Positions 55,719-63,806 of a stretch of DNA of 64,000 bases are shown piece by piece; positions within the stretch are counted from its first letter, which is position 1, and each line of letters starts with the position of its first letter. The stretch covers positions 2,304,001-2,368,000 of the forward strand of contig NZ_WBOF01000001.1 of NCBI RefSeq assembly GCF_009569385.1, read 5' to 3'. The stretch comes from Streptomyces kaniharaensis (GTDB lineage Bacteria > Actinomycetota > Actinomycetes > Streptomycetales > Streptomycetaceae). The notes below the pieces were generated by a model. That model did no database searches. It was not told the origin of the DNA and was given only the letters and a program-made list of their open reading frames with translations. The translations under genes and the position numbers were made by a program.

Positions 55719-56768
55719 CTACAGCTTCACCCCGACCATCACCGGTTCGTTCACCAGCTCCACCCCGAAGACCTCCCGCACCCCGTCCCGGATCTCCCGG
55801 GCCAGGGCGAGCAGGTCCTCGGCGGTGGCGGAGCCGCGGTTGGTGAGCGCCAGGGTGTGCTTGGTGGAGAGCGTCGCCGGGCCGCTGCCGTAGCCCTTGC
55901 CGAAGCCGGCCTTGTCGATCAGCCAGGCGGCCGAGGTCTTGGTGCAGCCGTCCGGCGCCGGGTAGGCGGGGGCGTTCTCGGTGCCCGGGCGGGTGCGGAA
56001 GGACTCGTACTGCGCGGCCGTGAGCACCGGGTTGGTGAAGAAGGAGCCGGCCGACCAGGTGTCGTGGTCCGCCGGGTCCAGGACCATGCCCTTGCCGGAG
56101 CGCAGACCGACCACCGCGTCGTGGGCCCGCTCCAGCGGCACCCGCTCGCCCTGCTCGACGCCGAAGTGCTTGGCGACCTCGGCGTACTTGACCGGGCTGG
56201 AGAGCCCGTCGTGGTCCGCCAGGGCGAACCGCACCCGCAGCACGACGTAGCGGTCCGGCTCGGCCTTGAAGCGGCTGTGCCGGTAGGAGAACGCGCACTC
56301 GGCGCTGGTCAGCGTGACGACCTCGTCGGCCGTGCGGTCGTAGGCGACCACCTCGGTGATCGTCTGCGCGACCTCCTGGCCGTACGCGCCGACGTTCTGC
56401 ACCGGGGTGGCGCCGGCCGAGCCGGGGATGCCGGCCAGGAACTCGATGCCGGCCAGCCGGTGCTCGCGGACCGCCCGGGTCACCGCCGTCGACCACACCT
56501 CGCCGGCCGCCAGCTCCAGGACGGTGCCGTCCAGGGCGAAGCCGGTGGTGGCGATCCGCAGCACCGTGCCGGGGAAGCCGGCGTCGCCGATCACCAGGTT
56601 CGAGCCGCCGCCGAGGACCAGCAGCGGCTCGCCCGCGGCGTCGGCCTCGCGGACGGCGGCGATCACCTCGTCGTCGGTGTGCGCGGTCACCAGGCGGCGG
56701 GCCGGGCCGCCGAGCCGGAGGGTGGTCAGCGGGGCGAGGGGGGCGTCGTTTTCTACCAGCACGCCCAC
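55719..56768 (-). CDS. murB: UDP-N-acetylenolpyruvoylglucosamine reductase
   Basis: MurB reduces UDP-GlcNAc-enolpyruvate to UDP-MurNAc in peptidoglycan synthesis with FAD and NADPH. The 349-residue protein has LTTLRLGGPARRLV, LGGGSNLVIGDAGF, GIPGSAGATPVQNVGAYGQE and the catalytic Ser in SAGSFFTNPV. This is the type I arrangement. The start used is GTG 56768; GTG 56762, two codons inside, is equally possible and gives a family-like N-terminus. It is convergent with the deaminase gene. Confidence 0.95.
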   Translation of the reverse strand: MGVLVENDAPLAPLTTLRLGGPARRLVTAHTDDEVIAAVREADAAGEPLLVLGGGSNLVIGDAGFPGTVLRIATTGFALDGTVLELAAGEVWSTAVTRAVREHRLAGIEFLAGIPGSAGATPVQNVGAYGQEVAQTITEVVAYDRTADEVVTLTSAECAFSYRHSRFKAEPDRYVVLRVRFALADHDGLSSPVKYAEVAKHFGVEQGERVPLERAHDAVVGLRSGKGMVLDPADHDTWSAGSFFTNPVLTAAQYESFRTRPGTENAPAYPAPDGCTKTSAAWLIDKAGFGKGYGSGPATLSTKHTLALTNRGSATAEDLLALAREIRDGVREVFGVELVNEPVMVGVKL

Positions 56769-56820
56769 CAGCGTACGGGTGGCAGGGATGCCGCTCCGGC
56801 ACCCCTGCCACCCGCTGCTC

Positions 56821-58296
56821 TCAGACCCGCGCGGGCACGGCCGTCTTCCCGGCCGTCTCCCCGCCGGGCTCGCCGGCCGCCTCCCCGCCGGGCTCGCCCG
56901 TCGGGGCCTCCTTCCGCCGCCGCGGGATCAACGCCGCGCACACCGCCCCGACCGCGACGACCGCCGCGCCGACGTAGAGCGCGGGCACCAGCCCGTCCGT
57001 GAAGGCCTGCGCCGACCGGTAGCTCCCCTGCGCCGAGAACACCGCCGAGAGGACGGCGATCCCGAGCGCGCCGCCGACCTCGCGCACCGCGTTGTTGGCG
57101 CCGGAGGCGATCCCCTGCTCGTGCGGCCGGACGCTCGCCATCACCAGCTGGGCGGTCGGCGCGAAGTACAGCGACATGCCGATCCCGCAGATCACGATGG
57201 CGGGTATCTCCGCCGGGTAGTCGTACCCGGTGCTGCCGTCGGTGATCGCCGCGTACAGCGCCAGCCCGACGGCCTGGAGCGTCAGCCCGGTGATCACGAT
57301 CGGCCGGCCGCCGATCCGGTCGGCGACGATGCCCGCGATCGGGGCGACGATCAGCGGCATCGCGGTCCACGGGAGCATCCGCAGGCCGGCCTCCTGCGGG
57401 CTGTAGCCGCCGACGCCCTGGAGGTGCTGGCTGATCAGGAAGATCGAGCCGAACATCCCGAGGTACATCAGCAGGCTCGCCGCGTTGACGGCCGAGAAGG
57501 CCCGGCTGCGGAACAGCCGCATCGGCAGCATCGGGTGGGCGGCGTACCGCCGCTCGTACCCGACGAAGGCGGCCAGCAGCACGCCGCCGGCGATCAGGGC
57601 GGTGAGGACCAGCGGGCTGGTCCAGCCGTCCGGGTTGCCGCGGATCAGGCCGAGGACGACCCCGAACATCCCCAGGCTGACCAGCGCCGTGCCGGGGCCG
57701 TCGAGGGCTCGCTCGGCGCCCCGGCTCTCGCCGAGCCGGCGGAAGGCGAGCGGCAGCAGGACGAGGCCGACCGGGACGTTCACCCAGAAGATCCACTGCC
57801 AGGAGAAGTGCTCCGCCAGGGAGCCGCCGATCAGCGGTCCGGAGGCGATGGCGAGGCCGTTGACGCCGGACCAGATGCCGAACGCCATCCCCCGCTTGGC
57901 CGCGGGCACGACGGCGGTGAGCAGGGTGAGGGTGAGCGGCATCATCACGGCGGCCCCGACGCCCTGGACGGCGCGGGCGGCGATCAGTTCGCCGATGCCC
58001 GGGGACAGGGCCGCCGCGGCGGAGCCGGCGGTGAAGATCGCCAGGCCGACCAGGAAGACGCGGCGGCGGCCGAAACGGTCGCCGAGGGCGGCGCCGAACA
58101 TCAGCAGGACGGCGAAGCTCAGGGTGTAGGCGCTGACCGTCCATTCGAGGTCGGACAGCCCGCCGCCGAGCTCCTTGCGGATCGACGGCAGTGCGGTGGT
58201 GACGACCAGGTTGTCGAGGGCGGCCATGAAGCCGGCCGCACTGACGATCACCAGGGTCCAGATGGCTGCTCTGCCAAGGGGCTGTTTCTCGGACAT
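56821..58296 (-). CDS. MFS drug transporter, DHA2 (14-TM) family
   Basis: The 491-residue protein starts at ATG 58296 with GGGGGAG upstream. It has about 14 hydrophobic segments, motif A (GDRFGRRRVF), the MTTALPSI-like LDNLVVTTALPSIRKEL and motif C (GLAIASGPLIGGSLAE). These are typical of proton-driven multidrug exporters. The C-terminal tail contains repeated GEPGGE units. A TetR gene lies upstream on the same strand, and an operator matching the one before tetR sits 24 bases before the start. Confidence 0.92.
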   Translation of the reverse strand: MSEKQPLGRAAIWTLVIVSAAGFMAALDNLVVTTALPSIRKELGGGLSDLEWTVSAYTLSFAVLLMFGAALGDRFGRRRVFLVGLAIFTAGSAAAALSPGIGELIAARAVQGVGAAVMMPLTLTLLTAVVPAAKRGMAFGIWSGVNGLAIASGPLIGGSLAEHFSWQWIFWVNVPVGLVLLPLAFRRLGESRGAERALDGPGTALVSLGMFGVVLGLIRGNPDGWTSPLVLTALIAGGVLLAAFVGYERRYAAHPMLPMRLFRSRAFSAVNAASLLMYLGMFGSIFLISQHLQGVGGYSPQEAGLRMLPWTAMPLIVAPIAGIVADRIGGRPIVITGLTLQAVGLALYAAITDGSTGYDYPAEIPAIVICGIGMSLYFAPTAQLVMASVRPHEQGIASGANNAVREVGGALGIAVLSAVFSAQGSYRSAQAFTDGLVPALYVGAAVVAVGAVCAALIPRRRKEAPTGEPGGEAAGEPGGETAGKTAVPARV

Positions 58297-58319
58297 GACT
58301 CCCCCGGTCTCCTCTAGAT

Positions 58320-58337
58320 AGTTATCGATCAATAACT
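58320..58337 (-). promoter_or_regulatory. Putative TetR operator before the MFS gene
   Basis: AGTTATCGATCAATAACT is a near-perfect 18-bp palindrome, 24 bases upstream of the MFS start. It matches the site at 58954-58971 at 13 of 18 positions (consensus AGTTANYGRYCAATMACT). Confidence 0.75.
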
Positions 58338-58348
58338 TTGCTGGGCCG

Positions 58349-58380
58349 AAAAAAGGCCGCACGGATGCCACCGTGCGGCC
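58349..58380 (-). terminator. Intrinsic terminator after tetR
   Basis: A perfect 10-bp stem (58355-58364 with 58371-58380) with a six-base loop, followed by six U on the minus strand. It separates the regulator transcript from the transporter promoter. Confidence 0.88.
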
Positions 58381-58382
58381 CG

Positions 58383-58946
58383 CTACTCGCCCCCTTCGTG
58401 CTCGCCGAGGCCTTCCCAGATCCGGTGGTCCCGGGGATAGCCCAGTGCCACCAGCGTGTTGGTCAGCATCCCGTAGGCGAAGAACTGCGTGGCATCCTTC
58501 ACGTCGCCACCGAGCCGGATCCGCACCCGGTCGAACAGGTCCTCCCACCGCTTCCGGGCGGTCTGCCCGATGCCGTCCTCGCCGGCCATGCCGGCGGCGA
58601 ACACCGAGACGTAGATCTGCATCTGCATCATGAGCTGCTCACGGTCCTCGACCAGGCCCATGTAGGCCCCGGACATCGCCTCCGCGGCCGCCTCGCCGGT
58701 CAGCCCGGCCGAGGCCTCGTCGAAGACCCGCCAGGTCTCCTCGATGCAGCGGTCGGCCGCGGCCTCGAAGATGGCCTGCTTGCTCGGGAAGAGCCGGAAC
58801 AGGTACGGCTGCGAGACGCCCACCCTGCGGGCGATCGCCTCGGTCGAGGTGCCCCGGTACCCGCCCCGGGCGAACTCGATCATGGCGGCGCGGATGACGC
58901 TCTCGCGCCGCTCCTCCGCACTCATCCGCATGCTCGTCCTCGCCAT
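58383..58946 (-). CDS. TetR family transcriptional regulator
   Basis: The 187-residue protein has the N-terminal HTH (AAMIEFARGGYRGTSTEAIA, then RRVGVSQPYLFRLFPSK) and a C-terminal ligand domain. ATG 58946 lies six bases after a good -10 box, so the message may be leaderless; ATG 58931 with GAGGA is an alternative start. A palindromic operator overlaps its promoter and a matching one lies before the MFS gene. It likely represses itself and the exporter until a ligand binds. Confidence 0.92.
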   Translation of the reverse strand: MARTSMRMSAEERRESVIRAAMIEFARGGYRGTSTEAIARRVGVSQPYLFRLFPSKQAIFEAAADRCIEETWRVFDEASAGLTGEAAAEAMSGAYMGLVEDREQLMMQMQIYVSVFAAGMAGEDGIGQTARKRWEDLFDRVRIRLGGDVKDATQFFAYGMLTNTLVALGYPRDHRIWEGLGEHEGGE

Positions 58947-58952
58947 GCCTCA

Positions 58953-58981
58953 AAGTTAGTGGCCAATCACTACTTTCGCAA
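58953..58981 (-). promoter_or_regulatory. tetR promoter overlapped by a putative operator
   Basis: TTGCGA (58976-58981) and TAACTT (58953-58958) are 17 bases apart. The palindrome AGTTAGTGGCCAATCACT (58954-58971) covers the -10 and spacer, as expected for autorepression. The tetR ATG follows the -10 box by six bases. Confidence 0.75.
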
Positions 58982-59039
58982 GACCCGAGCCGACCGCGGC
59001 GGGAAACCCCACCGCGGCCGGGTGGAACCCGTGCGGGAC

Positions 59040-59471
59040 CTAGGCGAGCCGGACGACGGCCTTAGACATGCCGAGCACCTTCTGACCGCCGGTGGTGGCC
59101 AGCAGGTCGACCTGCACCTTGCGGTCGTCCAGCAGCTTGGCGACCTTGCCGCTGACCTCGATCACCGCGCCCACACCGTCGTTGGGCACCGGGACCGGAC
59201 GGGTGAAGCGGACGCCGTACTCGACCACCGCGGCCGGGTCGCCGACCCAGTCGGTGACCACCCGGATCGCCTCGGCCATGGTGAACATGCCGTGCGCGAT
59301 GACGTCCGGCAGCCCGACCTCCAGGGCGAACTTCTCGTTCCAGTGGATCGGGTTGAAGTCCCCGGAGGCGCCCGCGTACCGCACCAGGGTGTCGCGGGTC
59401 ACCGGGAAGGACTGCGCCGGCAGCTCGGTGCCGACCTCGACCTCGTCGTAGCTGATCGCCATCGCGCTCAC
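59040..59471 (-). CDS. MaoC family dehydratase (HadB-like)
   Basis: The 143-residue protein starts at GTG 59471 (ATG 59462 also possible). The hydratase motif YAGASGDFNPIHWNEKFA holds the catalytic Asp and His, followed by IAHGMFTMAEAIRVV. This is the hot-dog fold of enoyl-ACP/CoA hydratases. It overlaps the upstream partner gene by four bases (GTGA). In mycobacteria the equivalent HadA-HadB pair dehydrates 3-hydroxyacyl-ACP; whether it does so here is inference. Confidence 0.9.
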   Translation of the reverse strand: MSAMAISYDEVEVGTELPAQSFPVTRDTLVRYAGASGDFNPIHWNEKFALEVGLPDVIAHGMFTMAEAIRVVTDWVGDPAAVVEYGVRFTRPVPVPNDGVGAVIEVSGKVAKLLDDRKVQVDLLATTGGQKVLGMSKAVVRLA

Positions 59472-59926
59472 TCCCCCGCCTCGTCGGCGGCCCGGGCCAC
59501 CAGGGTCATGACCGACGTCACCACGTGCTCGCCGGTCGCGTCCGTCACCTCACCGCGGACGGTCAGCACGTCGTTGCCGGCCAGCGACTTGATGTTGTCG
59601 ATGGTCACCGTGACCGACAGCCGGTCGCCGGCCCGCACCGGGCGGGTGTAGGCGAACTTCTGGTCGCCGTGCACGACCCGGCTGAAGTCCAGGCCCAGCT
59701 CCGGGTCCTCGACCACCTGGGCCGCCGCCCGGTAGGTGATCACGAACGGGAAGGTCGGCGGGGCGATCACGTCCGGGTGGCCGAGCGCCTTGGCCGCCTC
59801 CGGGTCGTTGTAGGCGGGGTTCTGGTCACCGACGGCGACGGCGAACTCGCGGATCTTCTCCCGGCCGACCTCGTACGGCTCGGTCGGCGGATAGGTCCGC
59901 CCGATGAAGGAGGGATCGAGCGCCAT
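59468..59926 (-). CDS. MaoC-like N-terminal dehydratase subunit (HadA-like)
   Basis: The 152-residue protein starts at ATG 59926 with GAGGAGC upstream. It has RTYPPTEPYEVGREKIREFA and VIAPPTFPFVITYRAA, typical of the non-catalytic partner of MaoC heterodimers, and lacks the Asp-His motif. It is directly upstream of and coupled with the catalytic subunit. In related actinobacteria this pair follows rpmG, as here. Confidence 0.9.
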   Translation of the reverse strand: MALDPSFIGRTYPPTEPYEVGREKIREFAVAVGDQNPAYNDPEAAKALGHPDVIAPPTFPFVITYRAAAQVVEDPELGLDFSRVVHGDQKFAYTRPVRAGDRLSVTVTIDNIKSLAGNDVLTVRGEVTDATGEHVVTSVMTLVARAADEAGE

Positions 59927-59954
59927 GGCAGCTCCTCGAAGACGCGGGGGATAC

Positions 59955-59997
59955 GAAAAAACTCCGGACCGCACCCGTAGGGGATGCGGCCCGGAGT
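59955..59997 (-). terminator. Intrinsic terminator after rpmG
   Basis: A 16-bp stem with two mismatches (59961-59976 with 59982-59997) followed by six U on the minus strand, 43 bases past the rpmG stop. It separates rpmG from the MaoC pair. Confidence 0.8.
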
Positions 59998-60039
59998 CGA
60001 AGACCTGAATTCACACAGGCCCGGCGCCCTGCGACAGGG

Positions 60040-60204
60040 TCAGCGGGTCTCGCGGTGCGCGGTGTGCGAGTTGCAGCGGGGGCAGTGCTTCTTCATCTCA
60101 AGACGGTCCGGGTCGTTGCGCCGGTTCTTCTTGGTGATGTAGTTCCGCTCCTTGCACTCCACGCAGGCCAGCGTGATCTTCGGGCGGACGTCGGTGGCAG
60201 CCAC
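60040..60204 (-). CDS. rpmG: 50S ribosomal protein L33, zinc-binding form
   Basis: The 54-residue protein starts at GTG 60204 with GGAAGG upstream. Cys pairs CVEC and CPRC form the zinc site of the C+ type, and the sequence [20 protein letters not shown] is typical. A longer upstream frame runs into tRNA-Met and is not coding. It is the first gene after the tRNA-Met/Thr pair. Confidence 0.96.
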   Translation of the reverse strand: MAATDVRPKITLACVECKERNYITKKNRRNDPDRLEMKKHCPRCNSHTAHRETR

Positions 60205-60287
60205 GGGAGTGCCTTCCTTGGACAACGAATAAGAACACAACAAGAGTAGCCGACCGGGAGTGCGATCTCCCGACCGACTACGCGGGG

Positions 60288-60360
60288 TAGCGGTGACCGG
60301 ACTTGAACCGGTGACACAGCGATTATGAGCCGCTTGCTCTACCAACTGAGCTACACCGCC
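60288..60360 (-). tRNA. trnM: tRNA-Met (elongator, anticodon CAT)
   Basis: A 73-base cloverleaf: acceptor GGCGGTG/CACCGCT, D-arm GCTC-GAGC, anticodon arm AGCGG-CTCATAA-TCGCT with CAT, T-arm ACCGG-TTCAAGT-CCGGT, discriminator A. Full first pair rules out the initiator type. Confidence 0.95.
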
Positions 60361-60403
60361 ACAGTGATCCGCGACACAGTCGGAGCTGACCGCGTTTCAC
60401 CAG

Positions 60404-60476
60404 AGCCCCCATGCGGAATCGAACCGCAGACCTTCTCCTTACCATGGAGACGCTCTACCGACTGAGCTATAGGGGC
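60404..60476 (-). tRNA. trnT: tRNA-Thr (anticodon GGT)
   Basis: A 73-base cloverleaf: acceptor GCCCCTA/TGGGGGC, D-arm GCTC-GAGC, anticodon arm TCTCC-ATGGTAA-GGAGA with GGT, T-arm TGCGG-TTCGATT-CCGCA, discriminator T. It is 43 bases before tRNA-Met on the same strand. Confidence 0.96.
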
Positions 60477-60725
60477 GAACGAGGAAGAGATTACACGTTC
60501 CGCGCCCAGAGGTGAAATCCGTATCGCGGCGCGAAGACCGCAGGTCGGCGACGGGTACGGGCGAGCGATCCAAGGCCTCGCGTTCGATCGGCCCGCGAGG
60601 CGTGCGGCCCGACCCGTACGACTAATGCCCGCCTCCCGGCGGCCCGTCCCCGCGCGCCATAGGCTCGACGCCCATCGATCGGGACGGCCTGGCACCCGAC
60701 GGGCCTGCGCGAGAAGGAGCCGGCC

Positions 60726-61988
60726 ATGGACAGCGCAGCGGCCGACGGGCCGCACCCGGGGCCCGGCCCGGCGGCCGGCCCGCTCGGGCACGGCCCGGTC
60801 CTCCTGCTCACCGGCGCACGGCTCGCGGACGGGCGGACGGTGGACGTCCGGATCAGCGGCAGCCGAATCCAGGCCGTCGGCACCGCCGGCAGTCTCGGCC
60901 CGCCGCCCGGCGCGCCCACCGTCACCAGCGGCACCCGGATCGACCTCAGGGGCTATCTGCTGCTGCCGGCCCCGGCCGAGGCACACGCCCACTACGACGT
61001 CGCGTTCTCCGCCGCGCTGCCCACCCCGCCGCCGGAGACGCCCGCCGACCTCACCCGCCGGGTCACCGAGGCCGCGCTCACCTCGCTCGGCTACGGCGCC
61101 ACCGCGCAGCGCACCCACGTCCGGATCGGCGACGTGCACGGGCTGCGCCGGCTGGAGGCGGTGCTCACCGCCCGGCAGGCGCTGCGCGGGCTGGCCGAGC
61201 TCCAGGCGGTGGCCATGCCCCGGCTGCTCACCGGCCGGGCCGGCGCGGACGGCCGGGCGCAGCTGCGGGACGCGCTCAAGCTGGGCGCCACCGCGGCCGG
61301 CGGCTGCCCGGAGCTGGACCCGGACCCTGCCGGGTACGCCCAGGTGCTGCTGGAGGCCGCCCGGGAGGCGGACTGCCCGGTGGACCTGCACACCACCGCC
61401 GGCGATCCGGCCCAACTCGCCAGGCTGGTCGGCGCGTTGGCACCGTTGCGGCCGCGGGTGACGCTCGGCCCGTGCGGGGCGCTGGCCCGGGGCGGGGCGA
61501 CGGTGCTGGCCACCGGCGGGGTGCGGGTGGTCTGCCTGCCGCAGAACGGCGGCTGCTCCGGGCTGGAGGGCCGGTCGACGGGCCTGCGGCCGGGCCTGCT
61601 GAGGGAGTTGACGGAGGCACGGGTGCCGATGTCGGCGGCCAGCGGCGCGCTGCGGGACCAGGCCAATCCGGTCGGCCGGGCGGACCCGCTGGAGGCCGCG
61701 TTCCTGCTGGCGGCGAGCGGGGTGCTGGACCCGGAATCGGCGTACGACGCGGTGGCGAACCAGGCGCGCGCGGCGCTCGGGCTGCCACCGGTGCGGGTGG
61801 ACGCCGGGTTCCCGGCGGAGCTGCTGGCGGTGCGCGGGGACAGCCTGGCGGGGGCGCTCGCTGGCGGGCACAGCCGGCTGGTGGTGCACGGCGGCCGGGT
61901 GGTCAGCCGGACCAGCGCGGTACGGGAGTTCGCGGACACCGTGGCGCTGGCGCTGCCGCGACAGTCGGGGAGCTCCGACGGGCACTGA
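60726..61988 (+). CDS. Amidohydrolase superfamily protein, cytosine-deaminase-like, probably non-catalytic
   Basis: The 420-residue protein starts at ATG 60726. It has the beta-sandwich flanks and barrel of the cytosine deaminase branch, with the metal pair HAHYD (His87, His89) and a likely third His at 222 (DLHTTAGD). The next expected Glu (HxDE) reads TTAG, the fourth His of SHC reads GPC (Pro249), and the catalytic Asp of SDNVRD reads SGALRD (Gly307). Family alignment was done by eye. Loss of three catalytic positions suggests a non-enzymatic or altered role. It lies between tRNA-Thr and a mobile-element scar. Confidence 0.8.
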   Translation: MDSAAADGPHPGPGPAAGPLGHGPVLLLTGARLADGRTVDVRISGSRIQAVGTAGSLGPPPGAPTVTSGTRIDLRGYLLLPAPAEAHAHYDVAFSAALPTPPPETPADLTRRVTEAALTSLGYGATAQRTHVRIGDVHGLRRLEAVLTARQALRGLAELQAVAMPRLLTGRAGADGRAQLRDALKLGATAAGGCPELDPDPAGYAQVLLEAAREADCPVDLHTTAGDPAQLARLVGALAPLRPRVTLGPCGALARGGATVLATGGVRVVCLPQNGGCSGLEGRSTGLRPGLLRELTEARVPMSAASGALRDQANPVGRADPLEAAFLLAASGVLDPESAYDAVANQARAALGLPPVRVDAGFPAELLAVRGDSLAGALAGGHSRLVVHGGRVVSRTSAVREFADTVALALPRQSGSSDGH

Positions 61989-62040
61989 ACCCGGCCAGGC
62001 AGCGTTGGCGGCGCGGAGACCGTGAGCGGGCGGAAGGCGT

Positions 62041-62071
62041 AGGGGCGCGCGATGCTGAACCGCGCGCCCCT
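62041..62071 (+). terminator. Hairpin after the amidohydrolase gene
   Basis: A perfect 11-bp inverted repeat (62041-62051 with 62061-62071) with a nine-base loop, 53 bases past the stop. No U-tract. Confidence 0.6.
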
Positions 62072-62249
62072 CCCCCACCTGCTGGCCGCCCTGCGGCGGC
62101 TGGAGCGGTCCCCGGCCTCCCCCACATCGGGGCCGGTCCCGCTCGGACAGCACTGACGCTACGCCCGCGAAGGACCGTCCCCGACCGGCCTTGACGCTCT
62201 CCTGTCGGGGAACGGGCGGCTCTTGACGGGCCGTTGACGGGTGAACCGG

Positions 62250-62545
62250 TCAGGGCTCGTACCGGTACCCGATGCCCGGCTCGGTGATCAGGTGGCGCGG
62301 CCGGGCCGGGTCGCGCTCCAGCTTGCGGCGCAGCCCCGCCAGGTAGACCCGCAGGTGGTTGCCGCGCCCTTCCTGGGCCGGCCCCCAGACCTCGCGCAGG
62401 ATCTGCCGGCCCGGCACCAGCCGGCCCGGGTTGGCGAGCAGCAGGGCGAGGATGCGCCACTCCGTCGGGGTGAGCCGCACCGGGCCGGCCGGGCCGGTGA
62501 CGGTGGTGGCGGCGAGGTCCACGGTGTGGTCGCCGAAGCTCGACG
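62250..62545 (-). pseudogene. kdpE: KdpE-like response regulator, C-terminal fragment only
   Basis: About 95 codons on the minus strand encode a complete OmpR/KdpE-type winged-helix domain (VRLTPTEWRILALLLANPGR, then WGPAQEGRGNHLRVYLAGLR and ITEPGIGYRYEP, ending at the stop 62250). The receiver domain is absent: upstream of ~62545 the sequence changes to an integrase remnant on the other strand. No start codon or ribosome-binding site makes sense here, so this is a truncated relic. KdpE normally controls the potassium pump genes kdpABC, none of which are in the window. Confidence 0.85.
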
Positions 62546-62555
62546 GCAAGAAGGC

Positions 62556-62829
62556 CGCCCCTCGGTCATCCTGCGCAAGCGCCGCATCCTCGGCCACCTC
62601 TTCGGCTACGCCGTGGAGGAGGGCTACCTGGCCGCCAACCTGCGGGTCTACGCGAAGTGCCTGCACGGCACCGTCGAGTACGCGAACGAGCTGATCTCGA
62701 AGCGGCTCAACCGGAACCGCCCGGCGGCGCCGGCCCCGGATCCTGGTCCGCAGCTGGTCCGTATGCGCTGGTCAGCGCTGGGATTCGGGCGGCACAAAGC
62801 GACAAGCCACCCAAATGGGGGCCTAACGC
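62556..62829 (+). pseudogene. Tyrosine recombinase (integrase) remnant, internally deleted
   Basis: The plus-strand reading PSVILRKRRILGHLFGYA then VEEGYLAAN resembles the core-binding region of streptomycete integrases, and LRVYAKCLHGTVEYANELIS resembles their extreme C-terminus. The two are joined directly, so the catalytic domain with its Arg, His-x-x-Arg and Tyr is missing. No start codon lies in a sensible place. It ends near the tRNA-Tyr 3' end, the usual attachment side. Family assignment is from remembered patterns. Confidence 0.75.
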
Positions 62830-62850
62830 CGTCCGCGAGTGAACTGAACG

Positions 62851-62892
62851 AAAAAGTGCCCGTGACCTGCGTTTCCGCAGGTCACGGGCACT
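62851..62892 (-). terminator. Intrinsic terminator after tRNA-Tyr
   Basis: A perfect 17-bp stem (62855-62871 with 62876-62892) with a TTTC loop, followed by a run of U on the minus strand, 12 bases past the tRNA 3' end. Confidence 0.92.
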
Positions 62893-62903
62893 TCTCTATC
62901 CTG

Positions 62904-62984
62904 TGGCTGGTGCAGGGTTCGAACCTGCGTAGCTTGCGCGACAGATTTACAGTCTGCTCCCTTTGGCCGCTCGGGCAACCAGCC
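62904..62984 (-). tRNA. trnY: tRNA-Tyr (anticodon GTA)
   Basis: An 81-base class II cloverleaf: acceptor GGCTGGT/ACCAGCC, D-arm with GAGCGGCCAAA loop, anticodon arm GCAGA-CTGTAAA-TCTGT with GTA, a 12-base variable arm, T-arm GCAGG-TTCGAAC-CCTGC, discriminator A. An integrase remnant flanks its 3' side. Confidence 0.96.
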
Positions 62985-63198
62985 AGGATCTCGTCCCCGG
63001 GGCGCTGCCCCGTTCGACTTCGTAAACGATACCTGATGTCGGGGGGTGCTTCGCCACTCGATTGGTCACGCGATGATCAAGGCGCTCGGCGTGGCTGTCG
63101 GGGGCAGCGGCGGGGTGGCGCTGGATAGGCTGGGGCGGCGGGCGTCCGGTGGGGCGGGCCGTGCCAGTGAAGCCAGAGCATCAAGGAGACCAACACCC

Positions 63199-63687
63199 AT
63201 GGCCGACTCCAGTTTCGACATCGTCTCGAAGGTCGAGTGGCAGGAGGTCGACAACGCGATCAACCAGACCTCCCGTGAGATCGCCACCCGCTTCGACTTC
63301 AAGAACGTCGGCGCCGAGATCAGCCGCTCCGGCGAGAAGATCGAGATGAAGGCCAACGGCGAGGAGCGCGTGAAGGCCATCCTGGACGTGCTGCAGAGCA
63401 AGTTCATCAAGCGTGGACTGTCGCTGAAGGCCCTGGACGCCGGCGACCCGCAGCTGTCCGGCAAGGAGTACAAGATCTTCGCGGACGTGAAGGAGGGCAT
63501 CTCCACGGACGATGCCAAGAAGGTCGCGAAGATCATCCGCGACGAGGGCCCCAAGGGCGTCAAGGCCCAGGTCCAGGGCGACGAGCTGCGCGTCAGCTCG
63601 AAGAGCCGCGACGACCTCCAGGCCATCCAGGCCCTGCTCAAGGGCAAGGACCTGGACTTCGCGATCCAGTTCGTGAACTACCGCTGA
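63199..63687 (+). CDS. yajQ: YajQ family cyclic-di-GMP/nucleotide-binding protein
   Basis: The 162-residue protein starts at ATG 63199 with AAGGAGA upstream ([20 protein letters not shown]). YajQ proteins have two ferredoxin-like domains and bind cyclic-di-GMP in some species; the [12 protein letters not shown] and [13 protein letters not shown] stretches are family hallmarks. An upstream open frame to 63046 is not conserved. The role in streptomycetes is not established. A terminator follows. Confidence 0.93.
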   Translation: MADSSFDIVSKVEWQEVDNAINQTSREIATRFDFKNVGAEISRSGEKIEMKANGEERVKAILDVLQSKFIKRGLSLKALDAGDPQLSGKEYKIFADVKEGISTDDAKKVAKIIRDEGPKGVKAQVQGDELRVSSKSRDDLQAIQALLKGKDLDFAIQFVNYR

Positions 63688-63709
63688 CCGTCTGACGCGG
63701 AATGCGGCG

Positions 63710-63743
63710 AGGCCCCGGTCCTGAAGCTGACGGACCGGGGCCT
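63710..63743 (+). terminator. Hairpin terminator after yajQ
   Basis: A perfect 12-bp stem (63710-63721 with 63732-63743, AGGCCCCGGTCC) with a ten-base loop, followed by TTCG. It sits 23 bases past the yajQ stop and may also serve the convergent gene. Confidence 0.75.
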
Positions 63744-63806
63744 TTCGGGTCGGTGGGCTTGGGCGGGGCGGGGGGCGGTCACCGGAGGCCCGGCCCCCGG
63801 CGTGGC

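Noticed and set aside
52910..60476. Attachment-site duplications at tRNA-Trp, tRNA-Met or tRNA-Thr
   Set aside because: No repeated tRNA 3' ends and no integrase sequence lie beside these genes.
62052..62156. 34-codon plus-strand frame with strong G/C third positions after the amidohydrolase gene
   Set aside because: The start lies in the loop of a perfect hairpin, there is no ribosome-binding site, and no homologue is known to me; too short to support.
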